A stretch of DNA of 64,000 bases from Candidatus Woesearchaeota archaeon (GCA_016930415.1 JAFGGS010000016.1:331529-395528); one strand, 5' to 3'; counted from the stretch's first letter, positions 9,438-18,316 are shown. Numbers and translations are program-made. The notes: generated by a model from the sequence alone, not told the origin.

Positions 9438-10043
9438 ATGGGCGAGGAAAACAAGGGCTCAAGCGAAAGGCAGGTAGTCATATTCGCGCTGGGGAACGAG
9501 GAGTTCGGAGTCAACATAAGCGAGGTCCGGGAGATCATCCGGATGGAGCGCATAACGACGATCCCGAACACGATGGAATACATCAAGGGCGTAATCAACC
9601 TCAGAGGAGGCATAATAGTCGTCATAGATCTCGCCATGAAACTAGGATTCCCCTCGAAAGAGAGCGACAACAATACCAGGATAATCGTGATAAACGTAGA
9701 GAACAATACAGTGGGGATGATAGTTGACTCTGCAACAGAGGTGCTGCGCTTGGCCAACGGACAGATAGCGCCTCCGCCTCCAGCGATAACCCAGAAGATC
9801 GAAGCCAACTACATCGAAGGCGTAGGGATACTCGGAGACCGCCTCCTTATACTTCTGGACCTCGCAAGAGTGATGCAGTCAAAGGAAATGGCAAAGGTGA
9901 AGGAGATTGAAAGGAAGGCCGAGACCGTCATCAAGGCAGAAGCAAGCAAAGCAGAGCTTGAGAAGCAGGATGCAAAAGAGGCCACGGCCCAGGCTCCTGT
10001 CAGCAATCCGCCTCAAGCGCCCCCAGAGGGCATTGCAAGCTGA
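9438..10043 (+). CDS. cheW: CheW adaptor with a charged C-terminal tail
   Basis: CheW couples receptors to CheA. Residues about 10-150 form the CheW domain (QVVIFALGNEEFGVNI, YIKGVINLRGGIIVVIDL, GVGILGDRLLILLDL). A further 50 residues form a predicted helix of alternating charge that ends in an Ala/Pro/Gln-rich stretch; this tail is not part of the normal fold. It directly follows the receptor gene and is probably co-transcribed with it. Confidence 0.95.
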   Translation: MGEENKGSSERQVVIFALGNEEFGVNISEVREIIRMERITTIPNTMEYIKGVINLRGGIIVVIDLAMKLGFPSKESDNNTRIIVINVENNTVGMIVDSATEVLRLANGQIAPPPPAITQKIEANYIEGVGILGDRLLILLDLARVMQSKEMAKVKEIERKAETVIKAEASKAELEKQDAKEATAQAPVSNPPQAPPEGIAS

Positions 10044-10100
10044 TAAGGGCTCCTTGAGAGCTCATGCTACAAGCACCACGGCACCACACTCGATCTTTGA

Positions 10101-10634
10101 ATGGATTCTGATCCAAAACCACCTTCTGAAGATAAGGATAAAAAGGGATACCGCATGCCAAAAGCGAAAATAACTAGGAGAAAAGCAAAGCATCCTGCCA
10201 AGAGAACGGCAAAGGCAGTGAAGGCAGGATTAAAGAACAAGCAGGCAGTTAACAGAAAAAAGGCTGGAAGCCTGCTCTTGTTGCCAAGAAGGGGTGTGAA
10301 TTACCAAGCCAGCTGCCCTTGCGGGCTCAAGGAGAAGCTCCAATACGGAAGAGACGAGGATGGAACGCTCTACGAGGTATTCAGCTGCCCAAAGTGCAGG
10401 AACCTATTCACCCTCAGGTTCAACGCGCGCCTCGAGTGTCCGACCTGCAGAGGTATAGACTTAAAGTCATACAATCCTCATAAGGAGCAGAACATAGAGT
10501 TCTACAAGGCCAGGCACAGGGACCATCAGCTCAGCAAGGAGATGCTTGACGAGCTGACAAGGTTCTGGATCCATATAAGAGATAAGGAGTGCCCGAAGTG
10601 CGGGAAGAACACCCTGAGATGGACCAATTCTTAG
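10101..10634 (+). CDS. Zinc-ribbon protein with a basic N-terminus
   Basis: I do not recognise the family. The 177-residue product has a Lys/Arg-rich first 65 residues followed by four cysteine pairs: CPC (72/74), CPKC (96/99), CPTC (113/116) and CPKC (164/167). These fit two zinc ribbons. The basic arm suggests nucleic-acid binding. ATG 10101 gives the longest product; ATG 10155, which begins directly at the basic arm, is an equally plausible start. It sits between cheW and glucokinase on the same strand. There is no sign of a role in chemotaxis beyond position. Confidence 0.7.
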   Translation: MDSDPKPPSEDKDKKGYRMPKAKITRRKAKHPAKRTAKAVKAGLKNKQAVNRKKAGSLLLLPRRGVNYQASCPCGLKEKLQYGRDEDGTLYEVFSCPKCRNLFTLRFNARLECPTCRGIDLKSYNPHKEQNIEFYKARHRDHQLSKEMLDELTRFWIHIRDKECPKCGKNTLRWTNS

Positions 10635-10692
10635 AAGAATTAAAAGAAGAAATATCACTGTGCGTCCAGAAAATACCCAAAAACCAACCTAA

Positions 10693-10704
10693 AAATTTAT
10701 AAAG
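10693..10704 (+). promoter_or_regulatory. Promoter of the glucokinase gene
   Basis: AAATTTATAAAG is a good archaeal TATA box. It places the start site near 10722-10725, which excludes a long leader. ATG 10726 would be leaderless, but ATG 10747 has GAGGT (10735-10739) 7 nt before it, so I prefer the second start with a leader of about 25 nt. Confidence 0.6.
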
Positions 10705-10746
10705 AGAGGTCACGAAAAAAACACCATGCTAAGCGAGGTATTCCGC

Positions 10747-11835
10747 ATGCCCGAGAAGGACTTTGACAAGTCAAAGTATAGGTTCTTCACGATAGTGGCT
10801 GACGTCGGCGGGACTAATTCTTACTTTGCAGTGATGGGGGTGCGAGACAATAAGAATTATGACATAATCCTCAAGGAGAAGACACTAACCTTGCACCTGA
10901 AAGAGATATATACGCCCCTAAATGACATCCTGAAGAAAGCCTACGAGACCTACAGCATAGAAGTCGGAAGAGCCTGCATAAGCGCCGCTGGCCCAGTCTC
11001 AAGGAGAAGAGGCCATATAGACCTGACAAACGCAGGTCTCCAGATAAAGAGGGGTGAGATTCTCTCAAAGACACTCCTGAAAAAAGTCATACTCATAAAC
11101 GATTTCGAAGCGATAGGATTCGGCATAGACCACCTGGATCTGAATAAGGATGTCATGGAACTGAAGCACACAGGAGACTTGGGGAAGCAGGGATGGGTCT
11201 TTAGCAATACCTGCGCAGTGATAGGCGCAGGCACAGGCCTTGGAACCAGCGTAGTATACTATGACTATGACACTCACCTGCACACGCCGCTCCCCTCAGA
11301 AGGAGGACACATGGACCTTCCTGCTCATGACGAGTTCGAGTTCGACCTGGTCCAATTCCTCAAGAAGAAAGTGCTGAAGACCAAAGATGCGCATCCAGAG
11401 TTCGAAAGAGTGCTCTCAGGGCAAGGGCTCCATAACATCTATAACTTCCTGAAAAGCAGGAGAGGATTCAAGCCGACAGCAACCACCAGGAAGCTTGATA
11501 AGCTTGAGGGAAATGTCAAGCTGGAAGCCATAGATGACAACTACGGAAAAGACAAGACCTGCACCCAGACGATCGACCTATTCGTCAAGTTCTACGCAAG
11601 GGCTGCCAAGAACCTTGCGCTGATCTCGGAATGCTACAGCGGCCTGTTCATAGCAGGAAGGATAACCCTTCGGAACAAGGATGCTTTCACGAAAGGGGAT
11701 TTCATGAAGGAATTCGAGAAGCACGAGAAAGAAACAGGCCTGCTCAAGAAAATTCCCGTATTCATAATAACCAACACGGACGTCAGCCTCTACGGCTGCT
11801 GCAATGTCCTGACAAACTTTTACAGCCTCAGCTAG
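10747..11835 (+). CDS. glk: Glucokinase, bacterial Glk family
   Basis: Phosphorylates glucose to glucose 6-phosphate with ATP. The sequence shows the Glk (PF02685-type) pattern: ATP-binding VADVGGTN near the N-terminus, LINDFEAIGFG with the catalytic Asp, GAGTGLGTS, the glucose-contacting SEGGH, and VLSGQGLHNIYNFL. About 362 residues is slightly longer than the usual 320. It has its own promoter. It lies between two blocks of chemotaxis genes on the same strand, the only metabolic gene in the window, so a link between sugar use and the sensory system is possible but unproven. An ADP-dependent archaeal glucokinase is a different family and does not match. Confidence 0.88.
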   Translation: MPEKDFDKSKYRFFTIVADVGGTNSYFAVMGVRDNKNYDIILKEKTLTLHLKEIYTPLNDILKKAYETYSIEVGRACISAAGPVSRRRGHIDLTNAGLQIKRGEILSKTLLKKVILINDFEAIGFGIDHLDLNKDVMELKHTGDLGKQGWVFSNTCAVIGAGTGLGTSVVYYDYDTHLHTPLPSEGGHMDLPAHDEFEFDLVQFLKKKVLKTKDAHPEFERVLSGQGLHNIYNFLKSRRGFKPTATTRKLDKLEGNVKLEAIDDNYGKDKTCTQTIDLFVKFYARAAKNLALISECYSGLFIAGRITLRNKDAFTKGDFMKEFEKHEKETGLLKKIPVFIITNTDVSLYGCCNVLTNFYSLS

Positions 11836-11962
11836 GAGGACCAGGCTAGATGAGGGGCATGATCGCAAATAGAGAAGACAGCGACAGAAAAGACAAGAAA
11901 AACAGAAGAATATAAAAACAACCTGACCAGTATAGGAACAGCTGTTTGGAGGAATGGATAAA

Positions 11963-12328
11963 ATGAAAAAGATAATGATAGTGGAAGACTCCTCGCTTAT
12001 GATAGCGGTAATATCCAACTTCATAAAGAAGGAAGGGAAGGAAGTTACATTAATCTCTGCCCACAACGGAAAGGAAGCCATCGACATGTACGAACAGGAA
12101 AAACCAGATATCGTATTCATGGACATAAAGATGCCGATCATGGACGGGATGCAGTCCCTAGAGGAGATAAAGAAGAAGGACCCAGCCGCCAAGGTCGTCA
12201 TGTGCACATCCCTAAAGGAGCAGGCTCAGGAAGACAAGGCCAAGGCATTAGGGGCGTGCGGCTACATAATGAAGCCCTTCAGCCGTCAAGACATCATAAG
12301 CGCCATCGAAAAGAATACGGACTGGTAA
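11963..12328 (+). CDS. cheY: CheY-type response regulator (third copy)
   Basis: Single receiver domain of 121 residues: E8-D9, acceptor D54 (FMDIKMP), T82 and K104. It is a close paralogue of the first cheY at 5579. The start is placed at ATG 11963, because GGAGGA (11948-11953) directly abuts the earlier ATG at 11954 and gives a normal spacing only to the later one. It heads the second block cheY-cheB-cheR-cheR. Confidence 0.93.
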   Translation: MKKIMIVEDSSLMIAVISNFIKKEGKEVTLISAHNGKEAIDMYEQEKPDIVFMDIKMPIMDGMQSLEEIKKKDPAAKVVMCTSLKEQAQEDKAKALGACGYIMKPFSRQDIISAIEKNTDW

Positions 12329-12398
12329 GGAAGACCAGATTGGCAAGCGAGCGCAAGCTGCCTCCAGACCTGAAAAGGCCAGGGGAGAGAGAACAAAG

Positions 12399-13436
12399 AT
12401 GGCCCTTAAAATAGTAGTAGCTGATGACTCCGCCCTCATGCGGAAGGTCATCGCGGACATTCTAAGAACAGACCCTGAACTAGAGATAGTTGGCATAGCA
12501 AAGAACGGGGAAGAAGCAATACGCCTTGTGAAGGAGAAATCCCCGGACGTGCTGACCCTTGACATGAACATGCCTGACAAGAACGGGATTGACGTGATAA
12601 AAGAGGTCATGAAGGAGAATCAGACTCCGATACTGGTGATCAGCGCGCTCACCCAGGAGGGTTCCAAGAGCACAATGGAAGCCTTGGCTGCAGGAGCGAT
12701 AGACTTCATAGCAAAGCCCTCTGGCGAGATAAGCGTGAACCTGACAGACCTTAAGGATGATATCATAAAGAAAGTCAAGGTAGTGGGCGCGGCGCAGGTC
12801 AAGAAGATGGAGATAAAGGGAAAGAAAGCCGCCAGGCAGGCATTCAACCCTACAAGAAAGAAGGTAATACTCATTGGAGCATCCACTGGAGGACCCCAGA
12901 CTATAGAAGCAATACTTACCCAGCTGCCAAGGAACATACCCGCTCCGATACTGGTGGTCCAACACATGCCAGGAGGAGAATTCACCAAGATGTTCGCTGA
13001 CAGGCTTAAGAGACTGTGTGAGATCGACGTCAGGGAGGCCCAGCAGGGAGATGAACTCAAAGACGGGCTCGCGTTGATCGCCCCTGGGGGCATGCACATG
13101 AAACTGGAAGCAGAGGTAGAAGGCGCAGAAGGAACAATACAGCTTACGCTGGATCCGCCCGAACTTGGAGTTCGGCCTTGCGTAAACCATTTGTTCAGGA
13201 GCGCCTCAAATATATTCAAGGAGAACACCATAGGAGTCATCCTCACAGGCATGGGAAGCGACGGCAAGGAAGGATGCAGGATCATAAAGGACCTGCATGG
13301 CACAGTACTTGCAGAGGCAGCAGAATCATGCATAGTCTTCGGCATGCCAAAAGAAGTCATCAACGCTAACCTCGCAGACGAGATACTCACGTTGGAAAAG
13401 ATTCCTGTCGCATTGCTCCAGCTAATGGAGATCTAG
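12399..13436 (+). CDS. cheB: Protein-glutamate methylesterase CheB
   Basis: Removes methyl groups from receptor glutamates after phosphorylation by CheA. Residues 1-120 are a receiver domain with the DDSALMRKVI start and acceptor D55 (LDMNMP). A linker to about 150 is followed by the methylesterase domain with catalytic S162 (GASTGGP), H189 (VVQHMPGGEF) and D287 (TGMGSDG). The length of 345 residues and all catalytic residues are normal. The gene lies 70 bp after cheY and 50 bp before cheR. Confidence 0.97.
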   Translation: MALKIVVADDSALMRKVIADILRTDPELEIVGIAKNGEEAIRLVKEKSPDVLTLDMNMPDKNGIDVIKEVMKENQTPILVISALTQEGSKSTMEALAAGAIDFIAKPSGEISVNLTDLKDDIIKKVKVVGAAQVKKMEIKGKKAARQAFNPTRKKVILIGASTGGPQTIEAILTQLPRNIPAPILVVQHMPGGEFTKMFADRLKRLCEIDVREAQQGDELKDGLALIAPGGMHMKLEAEVEGAEGTIQLTLDPPELGVRPCVNHLFRSASNIFKENTIGVILTGMGSDGKEGCRIIKDLHGTVLAEAAESCIVFGMPKEVINANLADEILTLEKIPVALLQLMEI

Positions 13437-13485
13437 AGGAGCCTGGTAAAAGAAGATTGAAGGCAGAAGGACTGAAGAGGCGCAC

Positions 13486-14385
13486 ATGCTTGGACAGAAG
13501 AAGGATTCGGAATGGGAAGCAGTCAAGAACGACATAGTGCAGATACTGCAAAAGCAGGTCGCCAACATCCAGAACTTCAAGAGCGACTTCATACAGACCA
13601 GGGTCAAGAAGAGGATGATGCGCCACAACACGACGTCCTACAAGGATTACCTTGAGATACTGAAGACCAAAATCGAGGAGCAACACGCCATCATCCAGGC
13701 GTTATCGATCCACGTGACCCACTTCTTCAGGGACAAGAACGTCTACGAAGTGTTCCTCACAGAGACCATCATGAAGCTCCTGAAAGAGAAGCAGGCTAAC
13801 AAGCAGAGGATCCTCAAGATCTGGAGTGCAGGATGCTCGAGCGGGGAAGAACCTTACTCCATAGCGATGATATTCCTGGAGATCCTGCAGGATCAGATCA
13901 AGGACTACATGATAGATATCAAAGGAACGGACATATCCTCCGAGATGATAGAGCTGGCCAAGAGAGCGGCTTACGAGCCAGAGCAGCTCAAGGAGACCCC
14001 GCAGGACTACATCGACAAGTACTTCCAGAAGGTAGACGACAAGTATTATATCAAGGAAGAAGTCAAGAAACTTGTCAGGTTCGAGGTGAAAGACATCTGG
14101 GCAGAGGACAATCCCCGCGCAGTCGACATAATATTCTGCAGGAACACGATGATATACTTCAGCCCTGATCTTCGAGACAAGCTGTTCCTGTCATTCCACG
14201 GAAGACTGCTTCCTGAAGGCTTCATGGTCCTGGGAATGACAGAGATACTCACCCCTGCTGCGCAGAAGCTATTTGAGGCGGAGAACAACCTCTACAGGAT
14301 ATATAAGAAAAGGAAGATTACATCTCCAATCTTCGGCGGAGCCATAGTGCCAGCAACCCAAGCGGGACCTGCAGGAGGAACTTGA
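13486..14385 (+). CDS. cheR: Chemoreceptor methyltransferase CheR (first copy)
   Basis: S-adenosylmethionine-dependent methylation of receptor glutamates. Motifs: the N-terminal helical domain ends in VTHFFRD; the SAM-binding motif is IWSAGCSSGEEPYSIA; FCRNTMIYF lies near the C-terminus. 299 residues. ATG 13486 follows GAGG at a normal distance. A second cheR follows after 50 bp. The two are only moderately similar, so they are old duplicates or separate acquisitions that may serve different receptors. Confidence 0.96.
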   Translation: MLGQKKDSEWEAVKNDIVQILQKQVANIQNFKSDFIQTRVKKRMMRHNTTSYKDYLEILKTKIEEQHAIIQALSIHVTHFFRDKNVYEVFLTETIMKLLKEKQANKQRILKIWSAGCSSGEEPYSIAMIFLEILQDQIKDYMIDIKGTDISSEMIELAKRAAYEPEQLKETPQDYIDKYFQKVDDKYYIKEEVKKLVRFEVKDIWAEDNPRAVDIIFCRNTMIYFSPDLRDKLFLSFHGRLLPEGFMVLGMTEILTPAAQKLFEAENNLYRIYKKRKITSPIFGGAIVPATQAGPAGGT

Positions 14386-14434
14386 GCGCCTGAAGAAGGA
14401 GAGTAAGGGGAGGAAAAGAGGATAATAGAAAAAA

Positions 14435-15250
14435 ATGGACGGCAATAAAGATCTTGGATTCGAGATCCTGAAAGACGAGATAGAGAAGCTCATAGGATTT
14501 GAATGCGACAAGTACTCAGAGAAGTTCCTGAAGAGAAGGATAGGCGTCAGGATGAAGATCTCAGGAGCAGGCGAAGACTACAAGGCCTACGCCCAAATAA
14601 TTAAGGACAACGAGGAGGAAAGGCGCCGCCTCAAGAAGGAACTGACAGTGCACACAACCAACTTCTTCAGGGATAAGAGCTTGTGGGAGCTTCTCACAAG
14701 AGAGATCATCCCCTCTGCACTTTCCAAGAACAAGCTGACAGATAGTATCACGATCTGGAGCGCAGGATGCTCCACCGGGGAGGAACCATTGACGATAGCC
14801 ATATGCGCCCTTGAAGCGCAGGCCAGCTCGATCCGCAAGAAGAAGATCAAGATAATAGCCACAGACATAGATCCTGAGACCATAAAGAAAGCCCAGGAAG
14901 CCAGGTATGAAGAGGAGCAGTTCAAGGAGATGGAGCCAAGGCTAAAGGAAAAATACTTCCTGAAGAACGCTGACGGGACGTACTCTCCTACGAGCGGGAT
15001 ACGCCAATGCATAGAATACCAGGTCCAGAACATCCTCACGGCCAAGATAACAGGCTGCGAGATGATATTCTGCAGGAACACGGTGATATACCTGGATCTG
15101 GAAGCCAAGAGGTGGCTCTACAGCAAGTTCCACAAGAGCCTGAAAGAAGAAGGGTTCCTTGTGCTTGGCAAGAGCGAGATACTCCAGGGAGAAGCCAAGG
15201 ACATGTTCCAGCCATACGACAACGACGAGAGAGTATACGTCAGGATATGA
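14435..15250 (+). CDS. cheR: Chemoreceptor methyltransferase CheR (second copy)
   Basis: A second CheR of 271 residues with TTNFFRD, IWSAGCSTGEEPLTIA and FCRNTVIYLD. The catalytic SAM pocket looks intact. It is shorter at the C-terminus than the first copy. Its start, ATG 14435, follows GAGGAT. Only one receptor gene lies in this window, so a pair of methyltransferases implies more receptors elsewhere or a second kind of substrate; that is inference. Confidence 0.94.
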   Translation: MDGNKDLGFEILKDEIEKLIGFECDKYSEKFLKRRIGVRMKISGAGEDYKAYAQIIKDNEEERRRLKKELTVHTTNFFRDKSLWELLTREIIPSALSKNKLTDSITIWSAGCSTGEEPLTIAICALEAQASSIRKKKIKIIATDIDPETIKKAQEARYEEEQFKEMEPRLKEKYFLKNADGTYSPTSGIRQCIEYQVQNILTAKITGCEMIFCRNTVIYLDLEAKRWLYSKFHKSLKEEGFLVLGKSEILQGEAKDMFQPYDNDERVYVRI

Positions 15251-15288
15251 TGTTCACGCACGAGGCAGGACCATATGCGTCCTGAATC

Positions 15289-15302
15289 GGAAACTATATA
15301 AA
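15289..15302 (+). promoter_or_regulatory. Promoter of the second cheC, probably leaderless
   Basis: GGAAACTATATAAA joins a BRE-like GGAAAC to a TATATA box. Its centre is 26-27 bp before ATG 15325, so transcription should begin at or next to the start codon and give a leaderless message. Confidence 0.6.
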
Positions 15303-15324
15303 AAAAGATTCTGAGAAGAAGAGC

Positions 15325-15960
15325 ATGGTAACGAAGGCAGAAGAGGCCATAAGCAGCTTTGAGCTAGACGCCCTCAAAGAGACCGCTAACATAGGCACGG
15401 GCCACGCTACGATAGCATTGTCTGCCCTGATGAACAGGAAGGTCAACATAACAATCCCCAACACCACGCTCGTATCAGTCCACGAGGTCGGGGGCAAGAT
15501 AACGAGCGCGAACGAGGCGGTCGTAGGCATATACAGCAAGATGAGGCAGGGGATAGCCGGAAACATAGTGATAATACTCCCCACCAGCTGCGCTTACAGG
15601 CTAATAGACTTCATCAACAAGAAAGCAGAAGGCGAGCAGAAGAAAGACATCCTCAACAAGGAGGACATCGCGACCCTCAAGAAGCTAGGAAGCCTGCTAT
15701 ACTCAGCCTATCTCACAGCCCTCGCCAACTTCTTCGAGCAGAACATAGTGTTCCAGAAACCCAACATAGTATCGACCTTCGGGGACTCAATAGTCGACTT
15801 CATACTGGTCCAGATAGGCGAGCAGGAGAAAGTTTTATTAATATCCATCAACTTTGACGTTGAAGGCACAGACATAAAAGGGGACTTCGTCCTCTTATTC
15901 ACGCTGACATCACTATCCCCGCTTCTTGAAAACCTGAAGAAGAAGATGGGAATGGCTTAG
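15325..15960 (+). CDS. cheC: CheC-family phosphatase with one intact site
   Basis: CheC-like protein of 211 residues. The first site is complete: DALKETANIGTGHAT with the proline 23 residues after Asn. In the second, the aligned residues are Ala, Lys and Ser instead of Asp/Ser, Glu and Asn (TLKKLGSLLYSAYLTAL), so that site should be dead. CheX and some CheC proteins also work with one site. It is probably expressed on its own leaderless message together with the next gene. It could act on one of the CheY proteins or serve as a CheD partner. Confidence 0.88.
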   Translation: MVTKAEEAISSFELDALKETANIGTGHATIALSALMNRKVNITIPNTTLVSVHEVGGKITSANEAVVGIYSKMRQGIAGNIVIILPTSCAYRLIDFINKKAEGEQKKDILNKEDIATLKKLGSLLYSAYLTALANFFEQNIVFQKPNIVSTFGDSIVDFILVQIGEQEKVLLISINFDVEGTDIKGDFVLLFTLTSLSPLLENLKKKMGMA

Positions 15961-16015
15961 ATGAAGCCCGGGCGCCAGGACCCAAAAAAGCCAAAAAAGA
16001 GGCTTGAACCATAAA

Positions 16016-16561
16016 ATGGATCGCGTAAACCTTGCTGAAGAACTGAAGAGGAACAAGTCGATACTGATAGTCATACCGACCCAGGAATACAGCATGGCGA
16101 TAATGGACCTCTCGCTCCAGCTAAGCAACAACTACTCGAGGCTCGCATACATAAGCATGAACAAGATGATAACCCCTCTCAAGAGGAGCTTTGAGGACAA
16201 CGACATAGACGTGAAGAAGTTCTTCTTCATAGACGCGATCACCAAGACAGCCATCCCTAATCCTCCAAGCGATCCCAACGTGGCGTTCATCCCAGCACCG
16301 AACGACCTCACGAAGCTGAGCATCCAGATAACCAAGGTACTCCAGACGTTCGATCCTGACTGCATAATTTTCGACAGCCTATCGACGCTCCTGATATACG
16401 AGGACAACACGATCACAAGCCAGTTCATGCACTCGCTAGTCAATAAGATAAACGCCTTCGGGATCAGGGCGGTCTTCACATGCCTCAACGGAGACAAGGA
16501 GATGCAGCTGGTGCGGGACCTAAGCCTCGTCGTCGACAAGGTGATCGGCGGACCGGCGTAA
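16016..16561 (+). CDS. KaiC/RecA-like protein lacking Walker A (copy 1, in the che cluster)
   Basis: 181 residues with a RecA/KaiC-type alternation of strands and helices: ILIVIPTQEY where a P-loop would be, FFFIDA, and a Walker-B-like strand CIIFDSLSTL with D120. There is no GxxxxGKT/S, so ATP hydrolysis is unlikely. Two clear paralogues lie at 32656 and 33329; all share the opening LAE/LQ, the Y-F-F-I-D element and FDxxSTL. ATG 16016 is chosen by alignment with them; a TTG at 16004 lies too close to GAGG. Position as the last gene of the che cluster ties this family to chemosensing. Archaeal FlaH is a related fold but has a P-loop; this is not FlaH. Confidence 0.75.
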   Translation: MDRVNLAEELKRNKSILIVIPTQEYSMAIMDLSLQLSNNYSRLAYISMNKMITPLKRSFEDNDIDVKKFFFIDAITKTAIPNPPSDPNVAFIPAPNDLTKLSIQITKVLQTFDPDCIIFDSLSTLLIYEDNTITSQFMHSLVNKINAFGIRAVFTCLNGDKEMQLVRDLSLVVDKVIGGPA

Positions 16562-16592
16562 ACCTGACTCTGACCTGATCAAGTCATCATAT

Positions 16593-18236
16593 TCATTCCT
16601 TAGATTTCTTAGAGCTTAAAGGCAGCGTGAAGTAGAACGTCGTGCCCTTGCCTTCCTCGCTCTCGAACCAGATCCTCCCGCCGAGGGCATCTACGATGCC
16701 TTTCGAGATTGAGAGCCCGAGACCTGAGCCTGAAGAGTGCTCCACTGTCTTGTTGCCGGCCTGGTAGAACCTGGAGAATATCTTGGCCTGGCGATTCTTA
16801 GGGATGCCTGCGCCAGTGTCCCTCACAGAGAACAAGACATCAGGCCCCTTCTTATGGGCTCTGAACTCAATCATGCCGCCTTTTGGAGTATAGTGTATCG
16901 CGTTGATGACAAGGTTCCTGATGACCTGCATCAGCCTGTCAGGATCAGTATTGACCCTGGGAAGCTTCTTATCAACTGAGAATGCAGGCTTCACATGATT
17001 ATGCCTGACGATGGCTCCCAGCTCAGTCTCCACATCCCTAAGCAAGGGGTTTATGTCAGTGACTTGGATGTTCACTCCGAACTTGCCAAGGCTAAGCCTT
17101 GCAGAGTCCACGAGGTTTATAGCCAGTTGGTGGAGGTCATTAGCGCACTCGTTGATGTAGCGGGAGAACTCAGCGATCTTCCTCTTGTCGCCCTGCACCT
17201 TCTTTGAGACCAAGAGCTGGCCGAAACTCTTTATCGCGGCGATGGGATTCTTGAGCTCGTGTGCAGCGACCGCTATGAACTCATCCTTCTCCTTATCAAG
17301 CTCTTTTAGCTTCTCATTGGCGTGAGAGAGTTTCTTGTTCTTGTCCAAGATCTCCCCCTCAGAAGCCTTGATCTGACTGACCATCTTGTCAAAAGCAGAT
17401 GCGAGCTCGCCGATCTCGTCATCTGACTCGACCTTTATGCTCACCTCAAGGTTGCCGTTCCCGACATCCCTAGCAGCGTCCCGAAGCGACGAGATAGGCT
17501 TTGTCAAGGAGTTCGCTATGACTACTGCAAGCCCCGCGCTATACAAGATTATGACCAAGAGGATTATCCAAGTGTTCTGGCGCATCCGGTCATACTCCAG
17601 GAGCGCAAGGTCAAAGTCAGATGAAGCCTCCTCTATTATCAGCCCAAGGATCGCGTGCATGTTCGCCTGGATGGCCTGGGAATGCATGAGAAGAGACTCC
17701 TCCTTGGCTCCGATCTCTGCCAGCAGGAGAGCATCTACAACGCCATCAGCAGTCACAACAAGATCAGCAGTCTCATTACCAGCCAGGCCTGCTCGGCGCA
17801 CCAGCTTCAAGTCATGCAAGTATATCATCTCCCGCAGCAACTGGTCGTTCTCGACGGAGTAGTTCTCGAGCTGGTCAAGCATCTCTATGCTTACATCCCT
17901 GCTCCTCATCATGGAAAGATGCTTGTTTACGTTAAAGGACGAGATTGCATAGTCAGACCTGAGATCCTCAAGTGCTTCAGGGTCATCAGTGAAGAGGTAG
18001 ATGTTTATGGTCCTGAAAGAATCCTTGGTATGGCCAGCCAAGGCGTAAGCCATCTCCAATACCTGAGCCTGCTCATCAATCAAGGACTTAGCCTTGTCAA
18101 GCTGGTAGAAGGCGTAAAGGCTGAAGAGCCCTATGGATAGCACTCCTATCAAGAACCCTATTACAAGCTTGAGCCTAAGCTTCTTCCTGAAGATCATGAT
18201 CCTGCATCTGGCCAGCCCGGAAAAACAGCCTGGCAT
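16593..18236 (-). CDS. Membrane sensor histidine kinase
   Basis: 547 residues. Membrane span 1 at about 22-44, a helical extracellular sensor of about 178 residues, span 2 at 223-243, HAMP (244-297), a coiled coil, then HisKA with phospho-acceptor H326 (AAHELKNP). The HATPase domain has N-box NLVINAIHYTP, G1 DTGAGIP, F-box and G2 GSGLGLS. No receiver is fused to it. The only orphan receiver nearby is the gene at 34003. It runs against the flanking genes and has its own promoter. ATG 18236 is preceded by GGGGTGAGG. Signal unknown. Confidence 0.92.
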   Translation of the reverse strand: MPGCFSGLARCRIMIFRKKLRLKLVIGFLIGVLSIGLFSLYAFYQLDKAKSLIDEQAQVLEMAYALAGHTKDSFRTINIYLFTDDPEALEDLRSDYAISSFNVNKHLSMMRSRDVSIEMLDQLENYSVENDQLLREMIYLHDLKLVRRAGLAGNETADLVVTADGVVDALLLAEIGAKEESLLMHSQAIQANMHAILGLIIEEASSDFDLALLEYDRMRQNTWIILLVIILYSAGLAVVIANSLTKPISSLRDAARDVGNGNLEVSIKVESDDEIGELASAFDKMVSQIKASEGEILDKNKKLSHANEKLKELDKEKDEFIAVAAHELKNPIAAIKSFGQLLVSKKVQGDKRKIAEFSRYINECANDLHQLAINLVDSARLSLGKFGVNIQVTDINPLLRDVETELGAIVRHNHVKPAFSVDKKLPRVNTDPDRLMQVIRNLVINAIHYTPKGGMIEFRAHKKGPDVLFSVRDTGAGIPKNRQAKIFSRFYQAGNKTVEHSSGSGLGLSISKGIVDALGGRIWFESEEGKGTTFYFTLPLSSKKSKE

Positions 18237-18268
18237 GCCTCACCCCTCATGGTATGCTTATGGATGGA

Positions 18269-18280
18269 GATTTATAAATC
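18269..18280 (-). promoter_or_regulatory. Promoter of the histidine kinase gene
   Basis: The palindromic TATA box GATTTATAAATC lies 33-44 bp before the kinase start on the minus strand, with TCAAAAA on its upstream side. Predicted leader about 10-15 nt. The box is 36-47 bp from the divergent promoter of the surface protein at 18349. Confidence 0.6.
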
Positions 18281-18316
18281 TTTTTGAGGAAGCCTGAAAG
18301 GAAGTCTTGACATAAC

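Noticed and set aside
16016..16561. Functional archaellum protein FlaH
   Set aside because: There is no Walker A motif, and flaI or flaJ is not present; only the RecA-like core is shared.
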